In this document: one piece after another, positions 50,009-62,473 of the stretch
How the letters are laid out: every line of letters starts with the position of its first letter
Numbering within the stretch: the stretch's first letter is position 1
Origin: DASSUW01 sp963849695
GTDB lineage: Bacteria > Actinomycetota > Thermoleophilia > Solirubrobacterales > Solirubrobacteraceae
Length of the DNA: 64,000 nt
Reading direction: 5' to 3'
NCBI GenBank assembly: GCA_963849695.1
Contig: CAWKIT010000034.1
Coordinates: forward strand, 1 to 64,000
Program-made: the position numbers and the translations under genes
The notes under the pieces: generated by a model
The model's database searches: none
Seen by the model: only the letters and a program-made list of their open reading frames with translations
Told to the model about the DNA's origin: nothing

Positions 50009-50716
50009 ATGGACCACTACGAGCACGCCGACGACCTGCTTCGGCGGGCCCTCCTCGACAAGGAGGCCACCGCCGCGGTCGCCCTGCGGGTGTCGGGCCT
50101 CCCGCTGTGCGAGCAGCTCACCGTGGTCTTCCACGGCCGGCGCGACCTCGGCACGATCCAGACCTACGTGACGCACGGCGGGCGCGGCGCGGGCTCGGCG
50201 GTCGCGGCCGAGGAGCTGCTGCGCGTCCCGTGCGACCTCGACCTCGCCGCCGCGGAGGATCGCGAGGAGGCCGAGCACCTGTACGCCGAGCAGGCCGCGG
50301 CGATGCGTGACGCGCTCGTCGGCGCCGACACGGTGCTCGACATCTGGCGCGAGCCGCTCGGGGAGATGGCCCACAGCCGCGTCGAGGTCGACCGCCGGAT
50401 CTCGCTCGGCGTCGACCTGCCCGCCCACCGGCTGCTGCCCGCCGCGCTGGTCGCCCCGGACAAGCAGATCGTGGTGACCGCGGTGTGCGGCGCCCGCCCG
50501 CTCGCCGAGGGCCGCCCGCCGATGGGCATCGTGTGCGCCCAGCAGGACGTGGCGCGCGTGTACCCGCTGCCCGACGACCCCGAGCGCTGCCTGGAGGACT
50601 TCCTCGACGTCGCCGCCGAGCACGCGCGCCGGATGGCCGAGCGGCTCGGCCGCCAGGAGGCGAGCGTGCAGCGCTTCCTCGAGCTGTCGGGCGACGACCA
50701 CCCGGACACGGCTTGA
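50009..50716 (+). CDS. Hypothetical protein, 235 aa
   Basis: A soluble protein with no recognised domain. It starts MDHYEHADDLLRRALLDKEATAAVALRVSGLPLCEQLTVVFHGRRDLGTIQTYVTHGG, has an acidic helical middle (EDREEAEHLYAEQAAAMRDAL), a VDRRISLGVDLPAHRLLP segment and a helical end. AGGA lies just before the ATG. The composition argues for a real gene. Neighbours (DUF4235, a small anchored protein) give no hint of function. Confidence 0.68.
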   Translation: MDHYEHADDLLRRALLDKEATAAVALRVSGLPLCEQLTVVFHGRRDLGTIQTYVTHGGRGAGSAVAAEELLRVPCDLDLAAAEDREEAEHLYAEQAAAMRDALVGADTVLDIWREPLGEMAHSRVEVDRRISLGVDLPAHRLLPAALVAPDKQIVVTAVCGARPLAEGRPPMGIVCAQQDVARVYPLPDDPERCLEDFLDVAAEHARRMAERLGRQEASVQRFLELSGDDHPDTA

Positions 50717-50774
50717 CCGCTCCCGGGGCGAACCTGGCGGGGCGCGGCCGCCGGCCGGTCACAATGGCGCGCGA

Positions 50775-51221
50775 ATGCGGCGCACACGGGTCTACATCGC
50801 GATCGGGTTCGCGGCCTTCGTCTTCCTCGGTCTCTCCGGGCTGCTGGCGCGCGCGCTGACCGGCTCCGGCACCGAGCGCTCGCAGGTGCTCGAGCTGGTC
50901 GAGGCGCAGGCGGGCGGGGACACGGCGGCGGTCCTCGACAAGCTGCCCGCGTGCCGTGCGCAGCCCGCCTGCGCGACCGTGATGCGCGACCGCGTGCGGG
51001 AGCTCACCCGCGACGGTGAGGTCGAGGTCCTCACCTACACGCCGTCGGTGCACGTCGCGCTCACCACGCGCACCGGGCTCGGCCGCGTGGCCTGGCGCGC
51101 CGGGAGCTCCGCACCCGTCGTCCAGTGCGTCCGCGTCCGCCGCGAGGGGCCTCTGACCGGTGCCGACGTCGAACTGGTCGCGATATCCGAGCCGATCGGT
51201 GGCGACCAGGGTTGTCTCTAG
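50775..51221 (+). CDS. Small membrane-anchored hypothetical protein
   Basis: A 148 aa product with one N-terminal hydrophobic segment (VYIAIGFAAFVFLGLSGLLARAL) and an exterior domain of ~115 residues containing a cysteine pair (LPACRAQPACATVM) and another near the end (QCVRVRR, GDQGCL). The fold may resemble small extracellular NTF2-like or DUF4878-like domains, but this is not certain. Stop lies ten bases before the GH2 start. Confidence 0.65.
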   Translation: MRRTRVYIAIGFAAFVFLGLSGLLARALTGSGTERSQVLELVEAQAGGDTAAVLDKLPACRAQPACATVMRDRVRELTRDGEVEVLTYTPSVHVALTTRTGLGRVAWRAGSSAPVVQCVRVRREGPLTGADVELVAISEPIGGDQGCL

Positions 51222-51231
51222 GATGCGCGCG

Positions 51232-53082
51232 ATGCGGCTCGGTCTGGCACTGATCCTGCTGGCGCTCGTCGTGCCCGCGGCCGCCCAGGCCGCCGACACG
51301 CCGACCGCCAAGACCCTCTACACGGACGGCGCCGAGGGCCGCTACCTGATGGAGGGCAAGTGGCTGTTCCGGCTCGACCCGAGCGACCGCGGCGTCAAGG
51401 GCCGGTACTACCGCGGGCGCAGCACGGCGGGCTGGACGACGGTGACGGTCCCGCACGCGTGGAACGTCGGCGACCACTCGGTGGCGTCGATGAACGGCTC
51501 GGTCGGCTGGTATCGCAAGGACTTCGAGCTGCCCAGCGCGAGCGCGGCGCTCGACTGGGCGGTGCGCTTCGAGTCGGTCAACTACCGCGCGACCGTCTGG
51601 CTCAACGGCAGGAAGGTCGGCGCGAACGCCGGCGCCTATCTGCCGTTCACCGTGCTGCTCGACCGCGTCAGCCGGCGCGGCACCAACCGGCTCGTGATCC
51701 GCGTCGACTCGCGCCGCGGCCCCACCGACCTCCCGCCCGGCCGCATCAGCCCGCGCACCAACCTGCCGACCGGCGGCTGGTGGAACTACGGCGGGATCCT
51801 GCGCGAGGTCTACCTCCAGCGCATCGACACCATGCAGATCGAGGCGGCGACCGTGAACCCGCGGCTCGGCTGCGCGACGTGCGACTCCACGGTCGTGATG
51901 GAGACGCGGCTGCGCAACGTCGCGGGTCGCGCTCGTCGCGCCACCGTGACCGGCACGTTCGGGGACCGCGCCGTCAAGCTCGGCACGCGCACGATCCGCG
52001 GCGGCCGGACCGCGAGCTTCCGCGGCTCGTTCACGCTCGCCGACCCCCACCTGTGGTCGCCGCGCGACCCGTTCCTGTACCCGGCCGCGATCGAGGTCCG
52101 CGTCGGCAGCCGGCTCGTCGGCCGCTGGACGGCGAGCAGCGGCGTGCGCTCGGTGAAGGTCTCCGGCGGCCGCCTGCTGCTCAACGACCGCGCGGTGAGC
52201 CTGCGCGGGGTCGGCGTGCACGAGGACAACCAGGCGCAGGGCTTCGCGGTCGACAACACCTGGCGGCGCTGGCTGGTCGACCGTGCGAAGGAGCTCGGCG
52301 CGTCGATGCTGCGCACGCACTACCCGATGCATCCCTACATCCACGAGCTGGCGGACCGCGAGGGGCTGCTGATCTGGTCCGAGATCCCCGTCTACGGCCA
52401 CAAGAGCGCGTACATCGACGACATCACCGGGCGCGCGCTGAAGCAGCTGCGGAGGAACATCGAGACCAACGCGAGCCACCCGTCGGTGCTGATCTGGTCG
52501 ATCGCCAACGAGCTCTCGTCGGAGCCGGGAGCGACCCAGGGCACGTACATCCGCCGGGCGACGAAGCTGGCCGACCAGCTCGACCCCACACGCGCGGTCG
52601 GGCTCGCCGTCGCCGGCTACCCCGCCGCCGGCTGCCAGCGCCGCTACGGGCCGCTCGACGTCATCGGCGTCAACGACTACTTCGGCTGGTACACGGGCCC
52701 GAGCGGATCGCTGTTCGACCGCAACAAGCTCTCCGCCTACCTCGATTCGCTGCGCAGCTGCTACCCGAACGACGCGATCATGGTCACCGAGTTCGGCGCC
52801 GAGGCCAACCGCGCGGGCTCGGTCGAGGACAAGGGCACCTACGCGTTCCAGCAGGACTTCGTCAACTACCACCTGGGCGTGTTCGCGAGCAAGCCATGGC
52901 TGAGCGGGGCGCTCTACTGGGCGCTCAACGAGTTCCGCGTGCGCCCGGAGTGGGACGGCGGCAACCCGTTCCCGTCATCGCCGATCCACCAGAAGGCGCT
53001 GATCCACTACGACGGCACGCCCAAGCCGGCGTTCGCCGACGTCCAGCGCTGGTTCACCACCACGCCCCAGTTCGGGCCCTAG
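51232..53082 (+). CDS. Secreted glycoside hydrolase family 2 enzyme
   Basis: A 616 aa protein with a good signal peptide (MRLGLALILLALVVPAAAQA). GH2 domains follow in order: the jelly-roll (GRYLMEGKWLFRLDP... VTVPHAWNVG... VGWYRKDFELP, RATVWLNGRKVG), an Ig-like domain, and the TIM barrel with LLLNDRAVSLRGVGVHED. The acid/base Glu427 lies in SIANELSS and the nucleophile Glu520 in VTEFGAEA. It most resembles beta-glucuronidase/galactosidase members; the substrate is open. ATG 51232 is preferred over 51223 because AGGA lies at the right distance. Confidence 0.92.
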   Translation: MRLGLALILLALVVPAAAQAADTPTAKTLYTDGAEGRYLMEGKWLFRLDPSDRGVKGRYYRGRSTAGWTTVTVPHAWNVGDHSVASMNGSVGWYRKDFELPSASAALDWAVRFESVNYRATVWLNGRKVGANAGAYLPFTVLLDRVSRRGTNRLVIRVDSRRGPTDLPPGRISPRTNLPTGGWWNYGGILREVYLQRIDTMQIEAATVNPRLGCATCDSTVVMETRLRNVAGRARRATVTGTFGDRAVKLGTRTIRGGRTASFRGSFTLADPHLWSPRDPFLYPAAIEVRVGSRLVGRWTASSGVRSVKVSGGRLLLNDRAVSLRGVGVHEDNQAQGFAVDNTWRRWLVDRAKELGASMLRTHYPMHPYIHELADREGLLIWSEIPVYGHKSAYIDDITGRALKQLRRNIETNASHPSVLIWSIANELSSEPGATQGTYIRRATKLADQLDPTRAVGLAVAGYPAAGCQRRYGPLDVIGVNDYFGWYTGPSGSLFDRNKLSAYLDSLRSCYPNDAIMVTEFGAEANRAGSVEDKGTYAFQQDFVNYHLGVFASKPWLSGALYWALNEFRVRPEWDGGNPFPSSPIHQKALIHYDGTPKPAFADVQRWFTTTPQFGP

Positions 53083-53720
53083 GCAAGCCCGTTCGCGTAG
53101 GCGTAGACCACGGCCTGCGCGCGGTCGCGGACGCCCGCCTTGGCGAAGATGTGGTTGACGTGCGTCTTGACGGTGGCGGCGCTGACCACGAGGCGCTCGG
53201 CGATCTCGGCGTTGGTGAGGCCCTCGGCGATCAGCGCGAGCACCTCGGCCTCGCGCGGCGTCAGCCCGTCGGGCAGCTCCGCCGCCACAGGGTCCGTGAG
53301 CGCCGCCAGCACGTGGTGCTGGACGGCCGGGTCGAGCGCCGCCTCGCCGCGCGCGACCGCGATGACCGCGGCGCGGATCTGCTCGGCGCCGGCGTCCTTG
53401 GTCAGATAGCCGCGCGCGCCGGCCCGCAGCGCCCCGAGCACCGAGGCGTCGTCGGCGTAGGTCGTCAAGGCGATCGTGCGCGGCCGCTCGCCGCGCTCGG
53501 CCAGCCGCCGGATCGCCTCGGTCCCGTCCATGCGCGGCATGCGCAGGTCGATCAGCACGACGTCCGGGTCGTGGCGGGCGGCGAGCGCGAGCACCTCCTC
53601 GCCGTCGGCCGCCGTGCCCACCAGCTCGATCCCGTCGAGCAGGCCGAGCAGCGTCCCCAGGCCCTCGCGCACGACGCGCTGGTCGTCGGCGAGCAGGACC
53701 CGGATCACTTCGGCAGCCAC
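53079..53720 (-). CDS. LuxR/NarL-type response regulator
   Basis: The 213 aa regulator has a receiver domain with acidic pair Asp12-Asp13, phospho-acceptor Asp58 in VVLIDLRMP and KDAGAEQIRAAV near the conserved lysine. A LuxR HTH follows (LTPREAEVLALIAEGLTNAEIAERLVVSAATVKTHVNHIFAKAGVRDR). It overlaps the 3' end of the histidine-kinase gene by 16 bases, so the pair forms a two-component system, probably controlling the divergent ABC exporter. Confidence 0.94.
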   Translation of the reverse strand: MAAEVIRVLLADDQRVVREGLGTLLGLLDGIELVGTAADGEEVLALAARHDPDVVLIDLRMPRMDGTEAIRRLAERGERPRTIALTTYADDASVLGALRAGARGYLTKDAGAEQIRAAVIAVARGEAALDPAVQHHVLAALTDPVAAELPDGLTPREAEVLALIAEGLTNAEIAERLVVSAATVKTHVNHIFAKAGVRDRAQAVVYAYANGLA

Positions 53721-54844
53721 AGCTCCACCCGGAAGCCGTCGGCGGTCGGCTCGGCGCTCAGCCGGCCGCCCAGGAGCTCGGCGCGCTCGCGCATCCCGGT
53801 CAGTCCGTAGCCGCCGCCCGGCGTCCCGGGCCCGACGGTCACCGGCGCGCCGGGGCCGTGGTCCTGCACCACCAGCCGGGTCGCGTCCGGCTCGTAGCCG
53901 AGCACGAGCTCGACCCGCTCTGCCGCGCTGTGGCGCAGCACGTTGGTCAGCGCCTCCTGGGCCGTCCGGTAGACCGCGACCCGCGCCTCCGACCGCAGCT
54001 CGTGCGGCGTGCCCTCGACCGTGACCCGGCAGGCGCCGGGATAGGCGTCGGCGAGCTGCTCCAGGCGCTCGGGCCCCGGGAGCTCATCGCCGCGCAGCGC
54101 CGCGATCGCGTCGCGTGCCTCGGCCAGCCCGTCGGCCGCCAGGTGGTGAGCGCGCTCGATCGCCTCGACCACCTCGGGGTCGCTCCCGCGGTCGGCCGCC
54201 ATCAGCCGCGCGCCCTCGAGCTGGAGCGCGAGCGCCGACAGCGAGTGCGCGAGCACGTCGTGGATGTCGCGTGCCACGCGGCCGCGCTCGGCCACCGCGA
54301 CCGACTCGGCGTGCGCGGCGCGGGACGCCCGCAGCTCCTCGACGAGCTGCTCGGCCTCGTCGCGCCCGCGGTTCAGGCGCACGATCAGCCGCATCACCAG
54401 GAACCACGGGATCACCGACGAGGCGATCGAGATGACCGCGCCCGCCGGCTCGTCGACGCGGATGGCGATCGCGACGCACTCGGCGGTGACCGCCACGCCG
54501 GACACGAGCAGGGCGGGTACGAGCGCCAGCCGGTGCGCCGCGACGATGACGATGTAGTAGACGGCACCGAACGCCAGGCCGTCGGGCTGGAGCGCGGTCA
54601 GCGTGACCATCGACGCCGTCAGCACGAGCAGCGCGAAGATCCGGTGCCCCGGGCGCACCTGACGCGGCGGCAGGCTGAAGGCGATCCCGTACAGGAGCCC
54701 GGCGACCGCGAGCGCCACCCACGGGCCGTCGCCGCTCAGGCCTGGGCGGGGATCCATCAGAACCGCCGCGGCCACGATCGCCGACATCGCGATCGTGCCG
54801 AAGACGTTCAGCGCCGCGGGCGGCCTGCGGCCGAAGAGCTTCAC
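53705..54844 (-). CDS. Sensor histidine kinase (HisKA_3 type)
   Basis: The 379 aa kinase has about five hydrophobic segments (residues 12-30, 42-58, 68-88, 92-128, 135-152) with no large extracellular loop. The dimerisation helix carries His195 in RVARDIHDVLAHSLSALALQLE, and the ATPase domain has AVYRTAQEALTNVLRHS, VVQDHGPG and GGYGLTGMRERAELLGG. GTG 54844 is used; ATG 54880 in the same frame is the alternative. The intramembrane-sensing form often monitors cell-envelope stress or drugs handled by a linked ABC exporter. Confidence 0.92.
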   Translation of the reverse strand: MKLFGRRPPAALNVFGTIAMSAIVAAAVLMDPRPGLSGDGPWVALAVAGLLYGIAFSLPPRQVRPGHRIFALLVLTASMVTLTALQPDGLAFGAVYYIVIVAAHRLALVPALLVSGVAVTAECVAIAIRVDEPAGAVISIASSVIPWFLVMRLIVRLNRGRDEAEQLVEELRASRAAHAESVAVAERGRVARDIHDVLAHSLSALALQLEGARLMAADRGSDPEVVEAIERAHHLAADGLAEARDAIAALRGDELPGPERLEQLADAYPGACRVTVEGTPHELRSEARVAVYRTAQEALTNVLRHSAAERVELVLGYEPDATRLVVQDHGPGAPVTVGPGTPGGGYGLTGMRERAELLGGRLSAEPTADGFRVELWLPK

Positions 54845-54976
54845 ACCGGACACGGTAGGGCGCACAATGGTGCGCGTCATCGCCGCACGGGTTGACCTGT
54901 CTACACCCGTGGGTCCACGTCCAGGTTCGACCTCTGCGCCGATGACGGATCGCCGACGCCGCGCCACCGTGTCGGC

Positions 54977-55918
54977 ATGTTCACGAACTCCCTCGAAGCC
55001 GCCGTGGCCGCCCGCCGGGCGACCGCCGCCGAGGTGGCGATCCGCGTCCGCGGGGTGCGCAAGGCGTACGACGGCCTACAGGCGCTCGACGGCGTCGACC
55101 TCGACATCCGCCGCGGCGAGGTGCTCGCCCTGCTCGGACCCAACGGCGCCGGCAAGACCACCCTCGTCGAGATCCTCGAAGGCCACCGCAGCGCCGACGC
55201 GGGCGAGGTCGACGTCCTCGGCTTCGATCCCGCCCGCCGCGAGCGCGCGTTCCGGCAGCGGATCGGGATCGTCCTGCAGGAGGCCGCGCTCGAGCCGCGG
55301 CTGACCGTGCGCGAGATGCTCGAGCTGTACGCGGCGCCGTACCCGAGCCCGCGCCCGGCGGCCGAGGTCGCCGAGCTCGTCGGCCTCTCCGACCGGCTCG
55401 ACGCGCAGGCCGCCACGCTGTCGGGCGGCCAGCGACGCCGGCTCGACCTCGCGGTCGGCATCTGCGGCGACCCCGAGCTGGTGTTCCTCGACGAGCCGAC
55501 CACCGGCTTCGATCCCGCGGCCCGCCGCCGGTCGTGGCAGCTGATCCGCGACCTGCGCGGGCTCGGGAAGACGATCCTGCTCACCACCCACTACATGGAG
55601 GAGGCGCAGCGGCTCGCCGACCGCGTCGTGGTGATCTCCGGCGGCCGGCTGATCGCCGACGGCACCGCCGACACGCTCGGCCGCGACCACGCGACGGTCG
55701 TGAGCTTCCGGCTGCCCGAGGCGCTCGACGTCCCCGAGCTTCCGGCCGGCGCCGAGCGCCGCGGCCGCGCCGTCACCTTCCGCACCACCACCCCGACGCG
55801 CGACCTCGCGCCGCTGCTCTCGTGGGCCTCGGTGCGGGGGTTCGAGCTCGAGGCGCTGACCGTCAGCCGCCCGACGCTCGAGGACGTCTATCTCCAGCTG
55901 ACCGAGGAGGCCGCATGA
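54977..55918 (+). CDS. ABC transporter ATP-binding protein
   Basis: A 313 aa ATPase with Walker A LLGPNGAGKTT (about 50-60), the Q-loop IVLQEAALEPRLTVREMLELY, signature LSGGQRRRLDLAVG, Walker B LVFLDEPTTGFDP and the H-loop TTHYMEEAQRLADR. The C-terminus (FELEALTVSRPTLEDVYLQLTEEAA) is typical of multidrug or antibiotic export ATPases. It is divergent from the two-component genes with 132 bases between starts, which probably hold the regulated promoter. Its stop overlaps the permease start. Confidence 0.94.
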   Translation: MFTNSLEAAVAARRATAAEVAIRVRGVRKAYDGLQALDGVDLDIRRGEVLALLGPNGAGKTTLVEILEGHRSADAGEVDVLGFDPARRERAFRQRIGIVLQEAALEPRLTVREMLELYAAPYPSPRPAAEVAELVGLSDRLDAQAATLSGGQRRRLDLAVGICGDPELVFLDEPTTGFDPAARRRSWQLIRDLRGLGKTILLTTHYMEEAQRLADRVVVISGGRLIADGTADTLGRDHATVVSFRLPEALDVPELPAGAERRGRAVTFRTTTPTRDLAPLLSWASVRGFELEALTVSRPTLEDVYLQLTEEAA

Positions 55919-56724
55919 CCGCGCTCGACCGCTCCCTGCTCAAGCGCTGGATCGCCGCCCGCGTGCGGCTGATGCTGCGCAACCCGCGCGTGACGTTCTT
56001 CACGTTCGCGTTCCCGCTGATGTTCCTGCTGATCTTCGGCGGCCTCAACGGCAACGCGCAGGTCCCGGCCGCCGGGCCTGCGGGCGGGGACGTGCCGTTC
56101 GCGCAGTTCTACACGCCGGCGATCGGGGTCTTCGGCCTCACGCTCGCGTGCTACTCGAACGTCATCTTCGGCCTCTCGACGGCGCGTGACGAGGGCCTGC
56201 TCAAGCGCGTCCGCGGGACCCCGCTGCCGATGCCGATCTACCTCGCGGCGTGGCTGACCGGCGCGGCGCTGGTCGGGATCCTCAGCGTGGCGCTGATGTT
56301 CGTCGTCGCCGTCCCGGTGTTCGGGGTCGACATCTACCCGGCCAACCTGCCGGCGGCGGTGGTGACGCTGGCGCTGTCGTCCGCCTGCCTGGCAGCCCTC
56401 GGCCTGGCCGCGGCGACACTCGTCCGCAACGCCGATCAGGCCGGCCCGGTCGCGCAGCTCACGATGCTGCCGATCTCCTTCGTCTCGGGCATCTTCTGGC
56501 CGATCGACGGAGCGCCCGACGTGGTCGTCGCGATCGCCCACGCGTTCCCGCTCTACTACATCGCCGACGCCTTCGGGGCGTGCTTCGCGCCGCAGACCAC
56601 CGGTGGCGGCTGGGCGCCCGGCAACCTGGCCGTGATCGCGCTGTGGGGTATCGCGGGGCTCGCCGTGGCGACCCGGCGGTTCCAGGCGGAGCCGGGCGAG
56701 CTAGCCGGTCACGCGACGGCGTGA
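55915..56724 (+). CDS. ABC-2 type transporter permease
   Basis: The 269 aa membrane partner has six hydrophobic segments. The RLMLRNPRVTFFTFAFPLMFLLIFGGLNG start, the ARDEGLLKRVRGTPLPMPIYLAAW loop and the LTMLPISFVSGIFWPIDGAP block are characteristic of ABC-2 permeases of the YadH/NodJ type. It is coupled to the ATPase by a four-base overlap. Its last 24 bases overlap the convergent small membrane gene. Confidence 0.93.
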   Translation: MTALDRSLLKRWIAARVRLMLRNPRVTFFTFAFPLMFLLIFGGLNGNAQVPAAGPAGGDVPFAQFYTPAIGVFGLTLACYSNVIFGLSTARDEGLLKRVRGTPLPMPIYLAAWLTGAALVGILSVALMFVVAVPVFGVDIYPANLPAAVVTLALSSACLAALGLAAATLVRNADQAGPVAQLTMLPISFVSGIFWPIDGAPDVVVAIAHAFPLYYIADAFGACFAPQTTGGGWAPGNLAVIALWGIAGLAVATRRFQAEPGELAGHATA

Positions 56725-57030
56725 CGGCTGGGCCGGCTCGGAGACCCGTCGGCGCTCGCGGTGCCGGTACGCGTCGCGCAGCCGCTCGTGCGAGCGCAGG
56801 CGGAACGACGATTGGAGCGCGTCGGGGAGCGGGATCCCGCCCGAGGGCGAGTTCTTCGGCTTGCCGGACACGCGGTCGTTGCCTCCCCCGCCGCCGTCGT
56901 CGTCGTCCGGCGGCTTGAAGCTCGAGCCGGCCTCGGAGCGCAGGAACATGACGAAGAGGATCAGCCCGAGCACCAGGGCAACGAGATGGAGAGCCCCAAA
57001 GATCACCATGAGCTCCTCGTCAGGAGTCAT
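56701..57030 (-). CDS. Small membrane protein with basic tail
   Basis: A 109 aa product: one hydrophobic segment near the start (ELMVIFGALHLVALVLGLILFVMFL), then an Asp/Gly-rich linker (PPDDDDGGGGGNDR) and a basic Arg-rich tail. The composition of the first third argues for a real gene; the tail overlaps the permease gene. No family is recognised. It is divergent from rplY with a 63-base gap. Confidence 0.65.
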   Translation of the reverse strand: MTPDEELMVIFGALHLVALVLGLILFVMFLRSEAGSSFKPPDDDDGGGGGNDRVSGKPKNSPSGGIPLPDALQSSFRLRSHERLRDAYRHRERRRVSEPAQPSRRRVTG

Positions 57031-57093
57031 GAACGCAGCGTACCCCGGATGCCGGTCTCCAGACCCCGTTTCGCTACCATGCGACGCCGCCCG

Positions 57094-57783
57094 ATGGCCG
57101 CCACCGAAACCACCGCACTCGAGCTTCAGGCCCGCTCCCCGGAGGGGTCGCGATCGGCGCGTCGCATGCGCCGCGAGGGCCTCGTGCCGGGCGTGATCTA
57201 CGGCGGCGGCGAGGATCCGCAGCCCTTCACGGTCGACGCGCGGATCCTGCGCAACACGCTCGCGCACGCCGCCCAGGTGATCGAGGTGGCGATGGAGGGC
57301 GCGTCCACGAACGTGCTGATCAAGGACGTCCAGCGCCACCCGGTTCGCGGCGAGGCGATCCACGTCGATCTGCTGCGCGTGCGCATGGACCAGACGATCC
57401 ACGCCACGGTGCCGATCGAGTTCCTCGGGGCCGAGGAGGGGCCCGGTGTCGCCGAGGGCGGCATCTTCAACCAGGAGCTCCGCGAGGTGAACATCGAGGC
57501 GCTCCCGGGCGACATCCCCGACTCGATCCAGTACGACGTCTCCGGCCTCGAGATGAACGCCACCGTCACGCTCGAGGTGCTGGTCGCGCCGCAGGGCGTC
57601 ACCCTGCTCGACGATGCCGAGACCGTCATCGCCACCATCACGCCGCCCACGCTCGAGCCGGTCGAGGAGGAGATCGAGACCGAGACCGAGGTCGTCGGCG
57701 AGGAGGGCGCGGAGGCCGAGGCCCAGGCTGAGGGCGACACCGCCGAGGAGGCCGCCCAGAAGGCCGACTCGGACGAGAGCTGA
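57094..57783 (+). CDS. rplY: Large ribosomal subunit protein bL25 (CTC form)
   Basis: Binds 5S rRNA. The 229 aa protein has the L25 domain (ALELQARSPEGSRSARRMRREGLVPGVIYGGGEDPQPFTVDAR, VLIKDVQRHPVRGEAIHVDLLRV) and the CTC C-terminal domain (VPIEFLGAEEGPGVAEGGIFNQELREVNIEALPGDIP), ending in a long Glu/Ala tail. ATG 57094 is used; ATG 57079 would add MRRRP. The stop overlaps the pth start as CTGA, keeping the common rplY-pth pair. Confidence 0.93.
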   Translation: MAATETTALELQARSPEGSRSARRMRREGLVPGVIYGGGEDPQPFTVDARILRNTLAHAAQVIEVAMEGASTNVLIKDVQRHPVRGEAIHVDLLRVRMDQTIHATVPIEFLGAEEGPGVAEGGIFNQELREVNIEALPGDIPDSIQYDVSGLEMNATVTLEVLVAPQGVTLLDDAETVIATITPPTLEPVEEEIETETEVVGEEGAEAEAQAEGDTAEEAAQKADSDES

Positions 57784-58340
57784 AGCTCTTCTCCTCCACA
57801 CCGGTCGACTGGCTGATCGTCGGGCTCGGCAATCCCGGCCCGGGCTATGCCGACAGTCCGCACAACGTCGGCTTCCGCGTCGCCGAGCGGCTGGCCGAGC
57901 GCTGGGAGCTGCCGAAGCCGAAGAAGAAGTTCGCGGGCCAGTTGACCGAGGGCCGTACGGGGCCGGGCGGCCCGCGCGTCGCGGTGCTGCTGCCGCAGAC
58001 CTACATGAACGAGTCCGGCCGCTCGGTCGGGCCGGCGCGCGGCAGCTACAAGCTCGACCTCGACCGCCTCGTCGTCGTGCACGACGAGATCGACCTGCCG
58101 TTCGGCGAGGTACGCGTGCGGCTCGGCGGCGGCCTGGCCGGTCACAACGGCCTGAAGTCGCTGCGGCGCGACCTCGGCGGGCCCGACTTCCACCGCGTGC
58201 GCGTAGGCGTCGGCAGGCCCGACTCGACCGACCCAGACATCGTCGCCGCGTACGTGCTCGGCAAGTGGCGGCAGCCCGCGGCCGAGGTGAGTGCGCTGGT
58301 CGACATTGCGGTCGGCGAAGTTGAGCGGCTGGTGGCGTGA
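57780..58340 (+). CDS. pth: Peptidyl-tRNA hydrolase, CTG start
   Basis: Releases peptides from drop-off peptidyl-tRNA. With a CTG start the product is 186 aa: KLFSSTPVDWLIVGLGNPGPGYADSPHNVGFRVAERLA contains the invariant Asn of GLGNPG (about 18) and catalytic His28. QTYMNESG, VVHDEIDLPFG and GGGLAGHNGLKS follow. No ATG, GTG or TTG occurs in this frame before TTG 57942, which would remove the active site, so CTG 57780, overlapping the rplY stop as CTGA, is the only reasonable start. Its stop overlaps the next gene. Confidence 0.9.
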   Translation: MKLFSSTPVDWLIVGLGNPGPGYADSPHNVGFRVAERLAERWELPKPKKKFAGQLTEGRTGPGGPRVAVLLPQTYMNESGRSVGPARGSYKLDLDRLVVVHDEIDLPFGEVRVRLGGGLAGHNGLKSLRRDLGGPDFHRVRVGVGRPDSTDPDIVAAYVLGKWRQPAAEVSALVDIAVGEVERLVA

Positions 58341-59092
58341 TGCCGCCGCGAGACTGGGACGCCGCCTCCTACGAGCGCATGTCGGGCCCGCTGGAGGCGA
58401 TGGGGCGGGACGTGCTCGACCGGCTCGACCTGCGCGGCGACGAGCGGGTGCTCGATGCCGGCTGCGGCACCGGTCGGGTGACGGCGGCGCTGGTGGAGCG
58501 GCTCCCGCGCGGCGAGGTGGTGGCGGTCGACGGCTCGCCGGCCATGGTCGAGGCGGCGCGCGAGCGGCTCGGCGACGCGGTCGACCTGCGGGTGGCCGAC
58601 CTGCTCGAGCTCGAGCTCGACCGCCCGGTCGACGCGATCCTCTCCACCGCCACCTTCCACTGGATCGCCGACCACGAAGGGCTGTTCGCGCGACTGCTCA
58701 CGGTGCTCGAACCCGGCGGCCGGCTGGTCGCCCAGTGCGGCGGCGCCGGCAACGTCGCGGCCCTGAAGGCGGCCGCCGAGCGGGTGGGGGAGCGGGAGCC
58801 GTTCGCGCCCGCCCTCGCCGGCTGGCCGGGGCCGTGGAACTTCGCCTCCACGCAGGAGACGGCGGAGCGGCTCGAGCGGCTCGGCTGGGTCGACGTCTGG
58901 ACCTGGTCGCACGACGTGCTCGTGGATCCGGAGGACCCGCACGAGTACCTCGGCACCGTGGCGCTCGGCTCGCACCTGGAGCGGCTCGAGCCCGGGCTGC
59001 GAGACCGGTTCGTGGACGCGGTGATGGCCGAGCTGGACGAGCCCGTCGTGCACTACGTGCGGCTCAACATCCTCGCCCGAAAGGCCTCCTAG
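58337..59092 (+). CDS. Class I SAM-dependent methyltransferase (trans-aconitate methyltransferase-like)
   Basis: The 251 aa product has motif I VLDAGCGTGRVTAAL at about residues 38-52, the acidic VVAVDGSPAMVEAAR, and ILSTATFHWIADHEGLFARLLTVLEPGGRLVAQCGG, matching the Tam-like group, which methylates small carboxylic acids. Substrate not proven. GTG 58337 overlaps the pth stop; ATG 58340 is also possible. Confidence 0.87.
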   Translation: MMPPRDWDAASYERMSGPLEAMGRDVLDRLDLRGDERVLDAGCGTGRVTAALVERLPRGEVVAVDGSPAMVEAARERLGDAVDLRVADLLELELDRPVDAILSTATFHWIADHEGLFARLLTVLEPGGRLVAQCGGAGNVAALKAAAERVGEREPFAPALAGWPGPWNFASTQETAERLERLGWVDVWTWSHDVLVDPEDPHEYLGTVALGSHLERLEPGLRDRFVDAVMAELDEPVVHYVRLNILARKAS

Positions 59093-59149
59093 ACTCCAGT
59101 TGTGCACGTCCCGCCGCGCCCCCGCGCGGCCGTTCGGCGTGCCCGGACG

Positions 59150-62473
<3,324 letters not shown>

